Source of the DNA: Ciona intestinalis
Taxonomy: Eukaryota; Chordata; Ascidiacea; Phlebobranchia; Cionidae
DNA length: 64,000 nucleotides
Direction: 5' to 3'
Assembly: GCF_000224145.3 (NCBI RefSeq)
Contig: NC_020178.2
Coordinates: forward strand, 1,136,986-1,200,985
Of the stretch, positions 38,970 through 50,300 are shown one piece after another. The notes under the pieces were generated by a model that saw only the letters and a list, made by a program, of their open reading frames with translations, searched no databases and was not told where the DNA came from. Every line of letters begins with the position of its first letter. The stretch's first letter is position 1. Both the position numbers and the translations under genes were made by a program.

Positions 38970-39469
38970 NNNNNNNNNNNNNNNNNNNNNNNNNNNNNNN
39001 NNNNNNNNNNNNNNNNNNNNNNNNNNNNNNNNNNNNNNNNNNNNNNNNNNNNNNNNNNNNNNNNNNNNNNNNNNNNNNNNNNNNNNNNNNNNNNNNNNNN
39101 NNNNNNNNNNNNNNNNNNNNNNNNNNNNNNNNNNNNNNNNNNNNNNNNNNNNNNNNNNNNNNNNNNNNNNNNNNNNNNNNNNNNNNNNNNNNNNNNNNNN
39201 NNNNNNNNNNNNNNNNNNNNNNNNNNNNNNNNNNNNNNNNNNNNNNNNNNNNNNNNNNNNNNNNNNNNNNNNNNNNNNNNNNNNNNNNNNNNNNNNNNNN
39301 NNNNNNNNNNNNNNNNNNNNNNNNNNNNNNNNNNNNNNNNNNNNNNNNNNNNNNNNNNNNNNNNNNNNNNNNNNNNNNNNNNNNNNNNNNNNNNNNNNNN
39401 NNNNNNNNNNNNNNNNNNNNNNNNNNNNNNNNNNNNNNNNNNNNNNNNNNNNNNNNNNNNNNNNNNNNN
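38970..39469. other. Assembly gap (500 N)
   Basis: Exactly 500 N, probably a gap of unknown true size. It may hide the first exons of the lysozyme gene. Confidence 0.98.
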
Positions 39470-39608
39470 TAGTAACCACTGGGTTGGAGCAATTGCCGTT
39501 AAGTGTCTTGCCCAAGGACACATACGCCCACAATGGTAGCAGCATCGAGCCTTGAACCCATTACCTCTGGGTTACAGGCAGGCGCGCTAACCACTATACC
39601 ACGGCGCC
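39470..39608 (-). mobile_element. tRNA-derived SINE
   Basis: On the minus strand it reads a tRNA-like head with an A-box-like TGGTATAGTGGTTAGCGC and a B-box-like GGGTTCAAGGCTC. The conserved body follows, with TGTCCTTGGGCAAGACACTT and GCTCCAACCCAGTGG. The far end is cut by the gap. Confidence 0.75.
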
Positions 39609-39737
39609 GGACAGATATCCCAATATAATTGAGCATGAAGATAAACATGGCAATATGTTTGTACTCTAATGTATAAGACCCAACGCGTTGATTCCACGGG
39701 ACCAGTGTTTCTTACGACTAAGTTACATTATCTTCAG

Positions 39738-40010
39738 GTCGACGATCGTTACCACACCATACAAGGCGGCCCTACATCTCTTGACCATATATTACAAGGC
39801 ACTGGCATCCTTATATCTAATATTGGACAAATATCTTCGAAATTTCCATCTTGGGACCAAAACATGGACTTAAAAGGCGGCATATGCGCTTATAATATAG
39901 GTGTTGGGGGCGTGTGGTCGTATGATAACATGGACGTCGGTACAACTGGGGATGACTACTCTAGCGATGTAGTGGCTAGAGCCCAGTATTATAAAGACAA
40001 CGGGTATTAG
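39738..40010 (+). CDS. Goose-type lysozyme, last exon only (5' partial)
   Basis: Goose-type lysozymes cleave bacterial peptidoglycan. The exon starts after TTATCTTCAG and encodes about 90 residues ending at a TAG. It matches the C-terminal half of the family: VDDRYHTIQGG, LKGGICAYNIGVG, MDVGTTGDDYSSDVVARAQY and KDNGY. The aspartate in the VD pair corresponds to one of the acidic active-site residues; the essential glutamate would be on an earlier exon. No such exon is seen upstream, where a SINE, the 500-N gap and the 97-bp array lie. Either the earlier exons are in the gap or this is a stranded fragment. A polyadenylation signal is close behind. Confidence 0.85.
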   Translation, partial: VDDRYHTIQGGPTSLDHILQGTGILISNIGQISSKFPSWDQNMDLKGGICAYNIGVGGVWSYDNMDVGTTGDDYSSDVVARAQYYKDNGY

Positions 40011-40017
40011 ATTTTAC

Positions 40018-40023
40018 AATAAA
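40018..40023 (+). terminator. Possible polyadenylation signal of lysozyme
   Basis: AATAAA begins 8 bp after the stop codon; a second one is at 40301-40306 and may be the one used. Confidence 0.4.
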
Positions 40024-41069
40024 GGTGGTGTAAGATGGTCCAGTAGGGTGGGGTAAGATGGTTCGTGCTCTCATTCCTTTTTCGTCCCATTTGGTTGTAA
40101 ACAAAAAATATTAATAGAATCATGTAACCGTATCCTCACGCCTTTAAGAGAGGTTTGTCAACAGTAGGCTAACAGGAAATTAGGAAATATAGGATTTAGA
40201 ATTAGTTGCTAAAATTATCACATCTTACCCCACAGTACAACGCATAATTTGCGGGGTTGGGCGGTGTAATTAAGTGTACGTATTACTAATTGCTGAATAT
40301 AATAAAGTTGTACTATAACATACATGTGTATTTGTAGTAGCAGATTAATCGTGTTAGTCTCTTACAATCTGTGTGCATAAAAACGGAACTGAGATGCATT
40401 TTATTCGATATTTGGGTAGTAGCGTGACATTTTGTCATTCTCAAAGTAGGGACATTACCATTTACTTACTCTATGCTTACAGTAGTGAAGAATTCGCCAG
40501 TACGTTACAGATTAGGCTGGTGGAAAGTGTTAGAGGTTGGGAGTTAGTGGGCAGGGGCTGGTGGGACTGTGGGAATAGGGGTTAGAGGTTAATGTAGGAT
40601 TCGTTACCAGCGCAGCACGTATAGCTGATTTTTGGTCGGAACAATGTGCCAACTCTGGTCTAAATCCCAAGTCCCACGGCGTGCCTTACTGTAGGACCTC
40701 ACTCATATAGAATAGAATGTGCATATACAATGTTGGGGTAATGGGCCAACTCTGGTCTAAATCCCAGGTCCCATGGCATGCCTCACTGTAGGACCTCACC
40801 CATATAGAATAGAATGTGCATATACAATGTTAATATAACAGGCAAAATCTGGTTTGATCTCAGGCCCTATGGCTTGTCTTGCTTTAGTTTAGCACCTCAC
40901 CCAAATAGAGTAGAATTTTAAGAATTATAACTAATTTGATAGTTATTGATAAATAAGAAAAACAAATTAAATCGCCAAGCCAAAATTATGATTTATTGCA
41001 CATATAACTTAATTCATCACAGAGAAAATAAATAATATCCTCCAAATGCAGATCTGTAGCTACTATTTC

Positions 41070-41290
41070 ATCATAAACACAAGTATTATGACAATTGTTC
41101 CAACATAAACGCAGGTAATATGACAATTGTTCCATCATAAACGCAAGTAATATGACAATTGTTCCATCATAAACGCAAGTAATATGACAATTGTTCCATC
41201 ATAAACGCAGGTAATATGACAATTGTTCCATCATAAACGCAAGTAATATGACAATTGTTCCATCATAAACGCAAGTATTATGGCATTATT
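41070..41290. repeat. ~36-bp minisatellite downstream of VioB-like A
   Basis: About six copies of a unit with GACAATTGTTCCATCATAAA and CGCAAGTAATAT, immediately 3' of the VioB-like A stop codon and probably within its 3' UTR. Confidence 0.85.
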
Positions 41291-41357
41291 ACATCATAAA
41301 TGAAAGTATTATAGCAATTAATTTATCATACACACAGGTATTATGGCATAATGTGTT

Positions 41358-44300
41358 TTATCCAGGAGCTAATGGCAAATCTAACTGCTGGTCAATATCT
41401 CTTAACAAATCCCAAGTTGGCGTAGCGTGGCAGTTTGAACAATGTGGTTGCGTAATAAATGTATCTTTAGTGACACCCACTGGTGATCTGACCAACCGTT
41501 TGCCCGTGATTATCAGGTCGTACATGTAGCTCATGCATGACCGCATTTTAGACGGGTTTCCACCAAATGCAGATTCTAAACAGAAAAGTAATCTTGTGTA
41601 TTGAATATTAAACTGATGGTTAAAATGGTGAGCATCTGTCCCTGGTTTGTACATGGTTGGTGTGGGGTTGCTTACTATTGGCCATACACCATCTTCATAA
41701 AAAGCTATTTCATCCCCTGCAAAGCAGAAAGCTTCATCACTTTTGAGTTTGTTTGGACAGTCGAAAAGTGTGAGGTTCAAACATGATATCCCACTGTCAA
41801 CCGATGGTCTTTTCATTTGAACCAACGTCCGACCATGTACAATTTCCATGAACTTCACATAATGAGAAGTCTGGAGTGACAGAGTCCCACCAGGCTTGGC
41901 TGACTTAAAGGGTGAACATGGACTTCCCCCTTCACCCTGATAAATGATCTCAACAACTCCTTGAATGGCAGACTTAAGATCAGTGATGGGGAAAAGAGGA
42001 GAGACAAGATCTGATCCTGGAGGAAAAGAATCTCGCTCAACTCTCTTGATCTTAAAACTTGTTTGTCTTTCGTTGAGGACGAGTTCTTCTTTTGACATCT
42101 CAGAACTCCAAAACTTTGCTGTTTCTTCTAATTTACTTTTCTTCACGGGATTATACCAATATGACATATTTAACTGTTTAATTGGATCGCCTACAAATAT
42201 AGTTCCAGGCCCTTTATTGTTTAACCCATCAATTTTAGCGCATGACTCCAAAAGTATTGTTTTTGATAATATTTGTGTATACAAAGACCCTACTGTATTT
42301 ATAGGATTTGGTGAAGGTTTTAACTGTCTGGCAGCTGATTGCTTGACAGCGTGCCACTTCTGTAGAAGTTGTAACTTTTCCGTGGCATCTAAAGTTTCGT
42401 GGTTGTCACTGACATCTTGATATTGTGTTTCATATTCTTTGATCAGCTGGTCCATGTTGTTTGTAAATTGGTCACCAGAGGCAGTAGGGAGCATCTTCCA
42501 TAAACCAACTATTTCAAATAAATCCTGAAATAAATAAAGAATATAACTAGTAATATTGACATATAAGCCAAATGTGGCCTTCCATTCTATTCTATGTGGA
42601 TAAGGTCCGACAGGGTGGCACACCATGTGTCCTGGGTTTCAGGCCAGGATTGGCCCATTTTGTGAGCCTAATCACTTGTCTACAGACATGATGCATTGTA
42701 GAACTTAACTTATATAGAACTGAAAACATAGTCAATGAGATATAGCAGCAGTATTTGCTTTAACAAGTTATGTGCTATACGCCATTACATTACTACTAAC
42801 AAGTTATGTGCTATACGCCATTACATTACTACTAACAAGTTATGTGCTATACGCCATTACATTACTACTAACAAGTTATGTGCTATACGCCATTACATTA
42901 CTACTAACAAGTTATGTGCTATACGCCATTACATTACTACTAACAAGTTATGTGCTATACGCCATTACATTACTACTAACAAGTTATGTGGTATATGCCA
43001 TTACATTACTACTAACAAGTTATGTGCTATACGCCATTACATTACTACTAACAAGTTATGTGNNNNNNNNNNNNNNNNNNNNNNNNNNNNNNNNNNNNNN
43101 NNNNNNNNNNNNATATAGTTCCAGGCCCTATTTTGTTTAACCCATCAATTTTAGCGCATGACTCCAAAAGTATTGTTTTTGATAATATTTGTGTATACAA
43201 AGACCCCACTGTATTTATGGGATTTGGTGAAGGTTTTAACTGTCTGGCAGCTGCTTGCTTGACAGCGTGCCACTTCTCTAGAAGTTGTAACTTTTCCGTG
43301 GCATCTAAAGTTTCGTGGTTGTCACTGACATCTTGATATTGTGTTTCATATTCTTTGATCAGCTGGTCCATGTTGTTTGTAACTTGGTCACCAGAGGCAG
43401 TAGGGAGCATCTTCCATAAACCAACTATTTCAAATAAATCCTGAAATAAACAAAGAATATAATCAGCCATGTTGGAAGTAATGGCCATCTAAATCTTGGG
43501 ACATTAAAGTGTCTCACTATAGTCATGGTATAATTTAGTTGTGGAAAAGCTTTTAGATAGCACACCATTACCCCAATGGTAAAGGATTCAAGGCTTAACG
43601 CTGCTATTGCTGGCATAGGTGTTTGTTGGCAAGAGGCAAACCCTAATAATGTATTGCAGAATGGCAGACAAAATTTTGGTCCTTTAAGATCTCAAAACAG
43701 ATACCAGAAGATCTTTCCACACTTATAGAACATAACAAATATGACATAAAATATAAACTAATTACATTTCTTTCTTTCGCCGGCGATGGTTTTTCAACTT
43801 TCATGAAGACATCTTTAACATATCCAATAGAGAATGGCTTCAATGCAACCAATACTTGAGGTGCTACATCATAGTAACCACCCTCTGCTAACTGTGTGGG
43901 GTAGATTGGTATATTCCACATGTCAGCTAACTTCACTGTCCCACCTATCTATAAAAGTAATGCAAGTTGTGATAAGGATATTGTAGATTTAAAAGGAAAG
44001 TACACTAGGATTTTAGATGTGGCATGCCATGGGACCTGAGATTTAGACGACAGTTGGCACAACCCATGTTTTACTTACTTGTGTTAAGGATTTTATCTAT
44101 TGTGACTTTATAATGTTTACAGACTCTAGAAAATTACAAATACCGAAAGCTACTAAATTTTCGGGTTTATCTTCTATTCTATGTGGTTGCCCATCACCCC
44201 AACACTCAGGGTGCCACAAACTCTAAGTGACAACTAAGTCGTAGCAATGTCCGTTAAGTGTCTTGCCAAAAGACACATAATCCTAATCCTTGGTCCCCTA

Positions 44301-47300
44301 GACAGGATTTGAACCCAGTACCCTTGTATACAGATTGTGCAACCATTAACCTATGTATCTAGTTAAGCATCAACTTACTGAGTTAAGAAAGTTTGCGGCA
44401 AGTGACATATGAAGCATCTCTTCAGTGTAGATTGATTTGAGGACATTAGCTACTTTAAGATTCCTTGCATATTCAGTTTGTAAACTTAACCATGCAGTGA
44501 AATATGGGGGGATTGTGGTTAGCTCAAGGAATACAGCTTTTTGTAGAAGTTTTTTTAAATGAATGAGATTTTCATTTACTTTGCTTGGACTACAAATATC
44601 AGGATCTGTAGAAACATCAGTTGTTACACTTTATATGGTTTATAAAATTTGTTGTTTTGCAGACATTTCGTAAAATCACAAAAAAAATATTTACAAAGTA
44701 AATTGTGTAGTAACCCGTAAGCTGGTTATGTATGGAACAAAACACCAGTCCAGTGTATGGAACAGAACATCTGTGTTATAACAACTGTAATTGCCATGCG
44801 AGTATAAAAAGGTAAACAGCTAACACCTGTGTATTGGTGCAACCAAATAATTTATTCAACAAGCACTATATCTTACCCAATGCATCTCTTGTTTCATTCC
44901 CATACTTCATTCCACATTGCATCCAGTTCCAGATTAATTTCTGCTTACTCAGCGATAAATCACGTGAAGCTGGCATGTATCTGTCATAATCATGCGTTGT
45001 TATGTAACAAGCAACATTATGTTAAAATTTTTCAAATCTTTAAATAAACTACTGAATGGCTTGTAGCTGTTTTAAACTAACACAGACTTTTCCTATTATA
45101 CTTTACGCACAGAATTTATTATTAGCTGTGGCTTGCATAGATTTATTTCAGCCCAGAGCCAACTCTGGCAAAAATTCCAAGTTCTGGCATAAGCCACATA
45201 CAGGACCTCACCCATATAGAATAGAATGTGCATATACATTATTGGGGTAATGGACCAACTCTGGCCTAAACCTTAAGTCCTGGCATTCCCATGTAAAAAC
45301 AGCATTAAAGTTTCAACCCAACCCGCATAGAACAAGACAGACATATTTACTTTGAGTTTGAGAAGTCAGTCTCAAACATGGCGGCTTTTAACATTCTTTC
45401 TCTCCTTCGCACATCATCGTAAGATCTAAGGTTAATTATTCCATTCTTCCACATGACAGGGTATAGGTTGTAGTACTGTGTGAAGATACCTGTATAGTAT
45501 GCAAAGCATTTGTTGCTTAAACATGTGGGGTTCATAGATAAATGTATTTGGCTGCATTCTTGAGCAGCATACTGACAGCTACTCCTACAAAATGTGCATT
45601 TTGAAGGTACAGTAATCTTGGCTTGGCTATGTATAACTGTATGAGTAAGTTTTTCTCATATTAAACTCAGTTATGTTCTTAAGCTTTTATATGACTCTTG
45701 TCCAGAAGTAGTTATTTAAATATATATATAAGAGTCTACCAAATTTGATTATATATATATATATAAAATAGATATATGTTTTGTTTAAAACATATATTTA
45801 ATGCAAGTTGCCAATTCTTGCTGTTAAACTTACTACATGAATGAATATAACTTGCGATCCTCGTATGGCGGGGCAACCACAGTTATTATCATATGGGTGT
45901 TCTGTTTAATGCACTTCATGCCAACATTATAAGTATGTTAGTGTTACTTTGTGGAGGTAGTTTTTTGGAATTTTCTTAAATTTGAACCCCTTGGTGACTA
46001 CTGAGTTGCAACCTTATGCTTACTAAAGTAACCTTACTAACCAAAGCCCCCTACCCACCTCTAACATCCATCCAAGTGGGGCAAACTGGGACAGGTGTCT
46101 CATCATATATTCGTACTAATGGCCACAGAACAGTTTCATAGAAAGTTGATTTGGATCCACAAAAATACCCGTTCAAATATGAATGCATCTGCCCTCCAAT
46201 GCTAACACTAGAATGCAAGGTGTAGTGTATATAAAGTTGCCTAACCAATATCATTTAAATTTAAAATGTAATTAGGAGTAGAAGTGTTTATGTCTGCTTA
46301 TCCACACACTGCAATAGCTTCAGCAACTCGACTGTGGGCATGGGAGTGGCAACCATGGATAAGTCACTTAAGTTCCCACACACAAGGATATAAATGACCA
46401 AACCAACCAAAAGTCATGTCTGCTTATCCACACACTGCAATAGCTTCAGCAACTCGACTGTGGGCAACCATGGATAAGTCGCTCAAGTTCCCACCCACAA
46501 ATACATACAATATACATTTACATATCTTACTCTGCTTGTACTTTCATCATATACAGTTGACCATCTAGTCCACACCCACGCAAACCATTAGGACTTTTAA
46601 CTGCAGTTAGTTTGTGGGTTATCAATCCTTTGCTATTTGTGAGTGGGGACAAAGCTTCAATTTTTAAAGCATCTCTGGGTGTAGATAAAGGCCTGTAATG
46701 TAAGCGAGAGCAAGTTTGTAAACTGAATGAATGTAACTTAATTATCCTTGCATGACGGGCAATGTCAGTCGTTATAACATGGTTGTTCTGTTTCATTCAT
46801 CTCGTGTCAGCCTACAAGTTACCACATATGTAACTTAATTATCTACGCATGGTGGGGCAACGACAGTCGTTATAACACTGGTGTTTTGTTTCATATACCT
46901 CGTGCCTGCTTACAAGTTACCACATATGTAATTTTGTGGGTGAATATTTTTCTGTATTGCTGCTAATTTAGACAACCAATCAGTGACCACTGGGTTAAAT
47001 TTAATATACTATACCATTCTAGGTTCAAATCCCAGTAAAGGTACTTACAATTTACATGAAGGCTGCCCGCATATAACCGCTGCATTAGCTGGACAAACTT
47101 CAATGTTAACTTGTGTGTTTGGAAGAGGTTTATTAAACCTTGAAATATACGAAACGTATTCCTTTGACTGGCCCAGGTTCAATCTTAATTGTACTTTACT
47201 GAATATTCCGACCTGGACCCCTTTAGAGAATTCTCCAATCACTATTTTCCTGTTGAATAATTATATATATATATATATCTGTAATTTTGTTAAAGGTTTC

Positions 47301-50300
47301 TAAACAATAGAATGTTTGAATATGTCTAATTTTTGTAGAATTTGACCAAATTTAGAAATCCACTGTAGAATTTGGCCAAACAATCCGCAATCACTATTTT
47401 CCTGTTTAAATAATGCAAGAAATTATTTAGTAAAGTTGTAGTTTTATAAACAATATAATGTTTAATTGTGTCTCAATTTGCTGTAGAAATACTTTGCTAT
47501 ACACCTTATATTAACAGTACTAGTGGCATTTGTAATAAGCCTGTAACTCCCAGGTTCCATGTTGTGCCACATTGTAGGACCTTACCAATATAAAATAGAA
47601 TAAGCAAATAAAGTGTTGGGGTAATGAGCCAACCCTGGCCTAAATCTTAAAACTCATAACATAGGACCTCACCCATATAGAATAGAATGTGTTTATACAA
47701 TGTTGGGGTAATGTGCCAACTCTGGCATAAATCTTAAGAACCATGTTGCAGGGCTTTCGGCCTTCGCATATACTACCACTGTAGTAATAAGGCCTTTACC
47801 AACCTATAACTTTATATAAGCACAATAACCCTATCCCGACTCTTGGCCAACTCTGCCCTAAATCTTAAGTTTTATGCTATAGGACCTTGGCCATATACAA
47901 CCACTGCAGCATTAAGTATATCAACAGTTTAAATTTCTATGAAGTACAAGAACCTTACCATTGATCGTTATGTTTCTGCACTATCACCACTTCATGATAC
48001 TTTAACAGGTTCATATCCCTTGTGCTCATATGGGATATATCAACATCTACTATCCCAGCAAATACTTTGTAAAATCGGCCAGCTTCATCAAGGTAAAGTG
48101 AAGAGAACGAACCATTAGTTGTAATAAGGGACACGGATTCTCCTTTTTTAGTTGTGATCTTGTTCTGGCATATATGGGTAGCATACACTAATGGAAACCT
48201 GGATAAAGTCAGGTTATTTTATACTGTAAGGGTAAAAAAGGTTATTGTATTCTAATAAAGGGTATTCTATTATATATATGGATAATGGGAATCTGGAATA
48301 AGAAGTAAAGTTACTTTATATGTTTGAGGTCTTGACACTTCACAATTTTTTGACAGGCGTGAATAAATGAGCATAACTTATTTATCCTTGCAGGCAGGGA
48401 AATTAGAGTCGTTATAACACAGGTGTTCTGTTTCATATACCTCCTGTAACCCATTAGTATAATTTTTACCAGTTCTAACATATGTTTATATAAGCTACTC
48501 TAGTAATTACCTGCAGTTTATTTTGAAACATTAGAACATAATAACCTTGAATGGATTGCACCACTTTTCACAGGTGCTTGTATAGTTAGTTAAGTTTTGT
48601 TTGACAATTATGTTTACCTGTTCTAACAGTCTAGCAGTCCGTGGCGTAGTGGTTAGCGCGATCTGCCTGTAACCATCTAGGCAATAGGGTTACACAGGCT
48701 CGTCACTGCTCAACATTGTGGGTGTATGTGTCTTTTGANNNNNNNNNNNNNNNNNNNNNNNNNNNNNNNNNNNNNNNNNNNNNNNNNNNNNNNNNNNNNN
48801 NNNNNNNNNNNNNNNNNNNNNNNNNNNNNNNNNNNNNNNNNNNNNNNNNNNNNNNNNNNNNNNCAATTGCTCCAACCCAGTGGTCACTAATGGGTTGTCC
48901 AAATTATCAGCCATACATAAAAAAATCGGAAAAAAATAATCACCCACAAAGTAATACATGGTAACTCGTAAGCTGGCATGGGGGTTAAACCCGTGTGATA
49001 ACGACTGTCGTTTTCCGGCCACGCGAGGATAAAGTAAGTTACATTCATTCATTCAACATGTATTAACACAAGCCATTCTTGGTTCTACCAATTACCTGCA
49101 GTTTATTTTAAACCCAATATCGTATCCTTTTGTAATAAATGTCCCATCTTCCCTCCCAGTTAAAGTTGATGATAAATCTAATGTGATTATCTTATGTTTG
49201 TAGTTGACAAAGAAAGGGGCGGGCAACGATTGTAACTGGGACTTCATCATTCGACCTGCTGATGTCTCCTTTGGATCATCATCAGATGTTAGACCTAGGA
49301 AGTGGTGGCAAGAGGTGTAGGGTTAGTATAGAGATTTTTGCAGAACTACTTGACTTTACTACGTGTGTGAATGAATGTTAATTTCTTCATTTCTGTATGG
49401 CAGGGCATCTACAGTCGTTATGACACAGGTGTTCTATTTCATACACCTCGTAACCGAGTTACCACAGATGTAACTTAGTGGGTGATCGTTTTTCTGTGTG
49501 TTAGTCAAAAGCGACCAATGGGTTGGAGCCATTGTGGTTAAGTGTCTTGCCCAATGACACATACGCCCACAGTTTACAGTTTGGGCCTTGATGCTGCTAC
49601 CATTGTCAGCAATACCATATTACATCTACTGTCATTGCCCTGCCACGCAGGTAAAAACAAGTTACATTCATTCATATTTAAGCTTCAGATACACATGATG
49701 TACTAGCTAGCTTACCAATAACCCCAGCCACTCTTCCAGAGAAAGAGAAATGGTTATATAAATCTATGACGATCGTCACACTAAGCTCGGTTGCGTTACG
49801 GAACAACTGCTTGTAGTAAGAGCTTGACCATTGAAGGTCAACTAGTTTACTGTGAATGAAAATGTAAGGTTATATAAGACTCTAATATGGTATCATAATT
49901 GTTGAAGTACTTTAACTCTATAATTTTTCATATTTAAAGCTTTAAACAATAATAGGTTTCACCTTTTCAATCTTGCCATACCATTATAGGCATAACCCCT
50001 TAGTTTTTTATCATAATGATGATGGGGTATCCTGTTCATCTTCTGTTGGTCTGCACCAGCAAGATACTTAGCTTTCAGTACACCAGGGATTTCCACAGCA
50101 AGGCCCCAGATTTCTGAAGTCACCTTAAATGTAAGTTAATTCAGATTGTTTGATATCATAACTTTTTTTAGTCTCGCATGGTAGATCAACAACAGTTGTT
50201 ATAACACAGTGTCCTGTTTCATACATCTCATGCCAGCTTACAAATTACCACGTATGTAACTTGTTTATCCTCGCATGGCTGAGCAACTACAAGCGCTATA

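Larger units (their letters stand above)
40011..41357. other. Convergent intergenic region lysozyme / VioB-like A
   Basis: No gene. It holds a diverged MITE-like element (about 40030-40235), a G-rich stretch (40515-40590), two copies of the 97-bp element (40640-40830) and a 36-bp minisatellite (41070-41290). AATAAA on the minus strand at 40992-40997 may be the polyadenylation signal of the VioB-like gene. Confidence 0.6.

Noticed and set aside
38831..39555. Several long open frames on both strands
   Set aside because: They consist almost entirely of N translated as X.
42735..43140. Two 120-codon open frames with NKLCAIRHYITT or LLLTSYVLYAIT repeats
   Set aside because: They are caused by a 36-bp tandem repeat whose period is a multiple of three, ending in an N gap.
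48637..48700. Possible tRNA gene (GTGGCGTAGTGGTTAGCGC)
   Set aside because: It lacks a proper cloverleaf and is followed by the body of a SINE family found at several other sites in the window.
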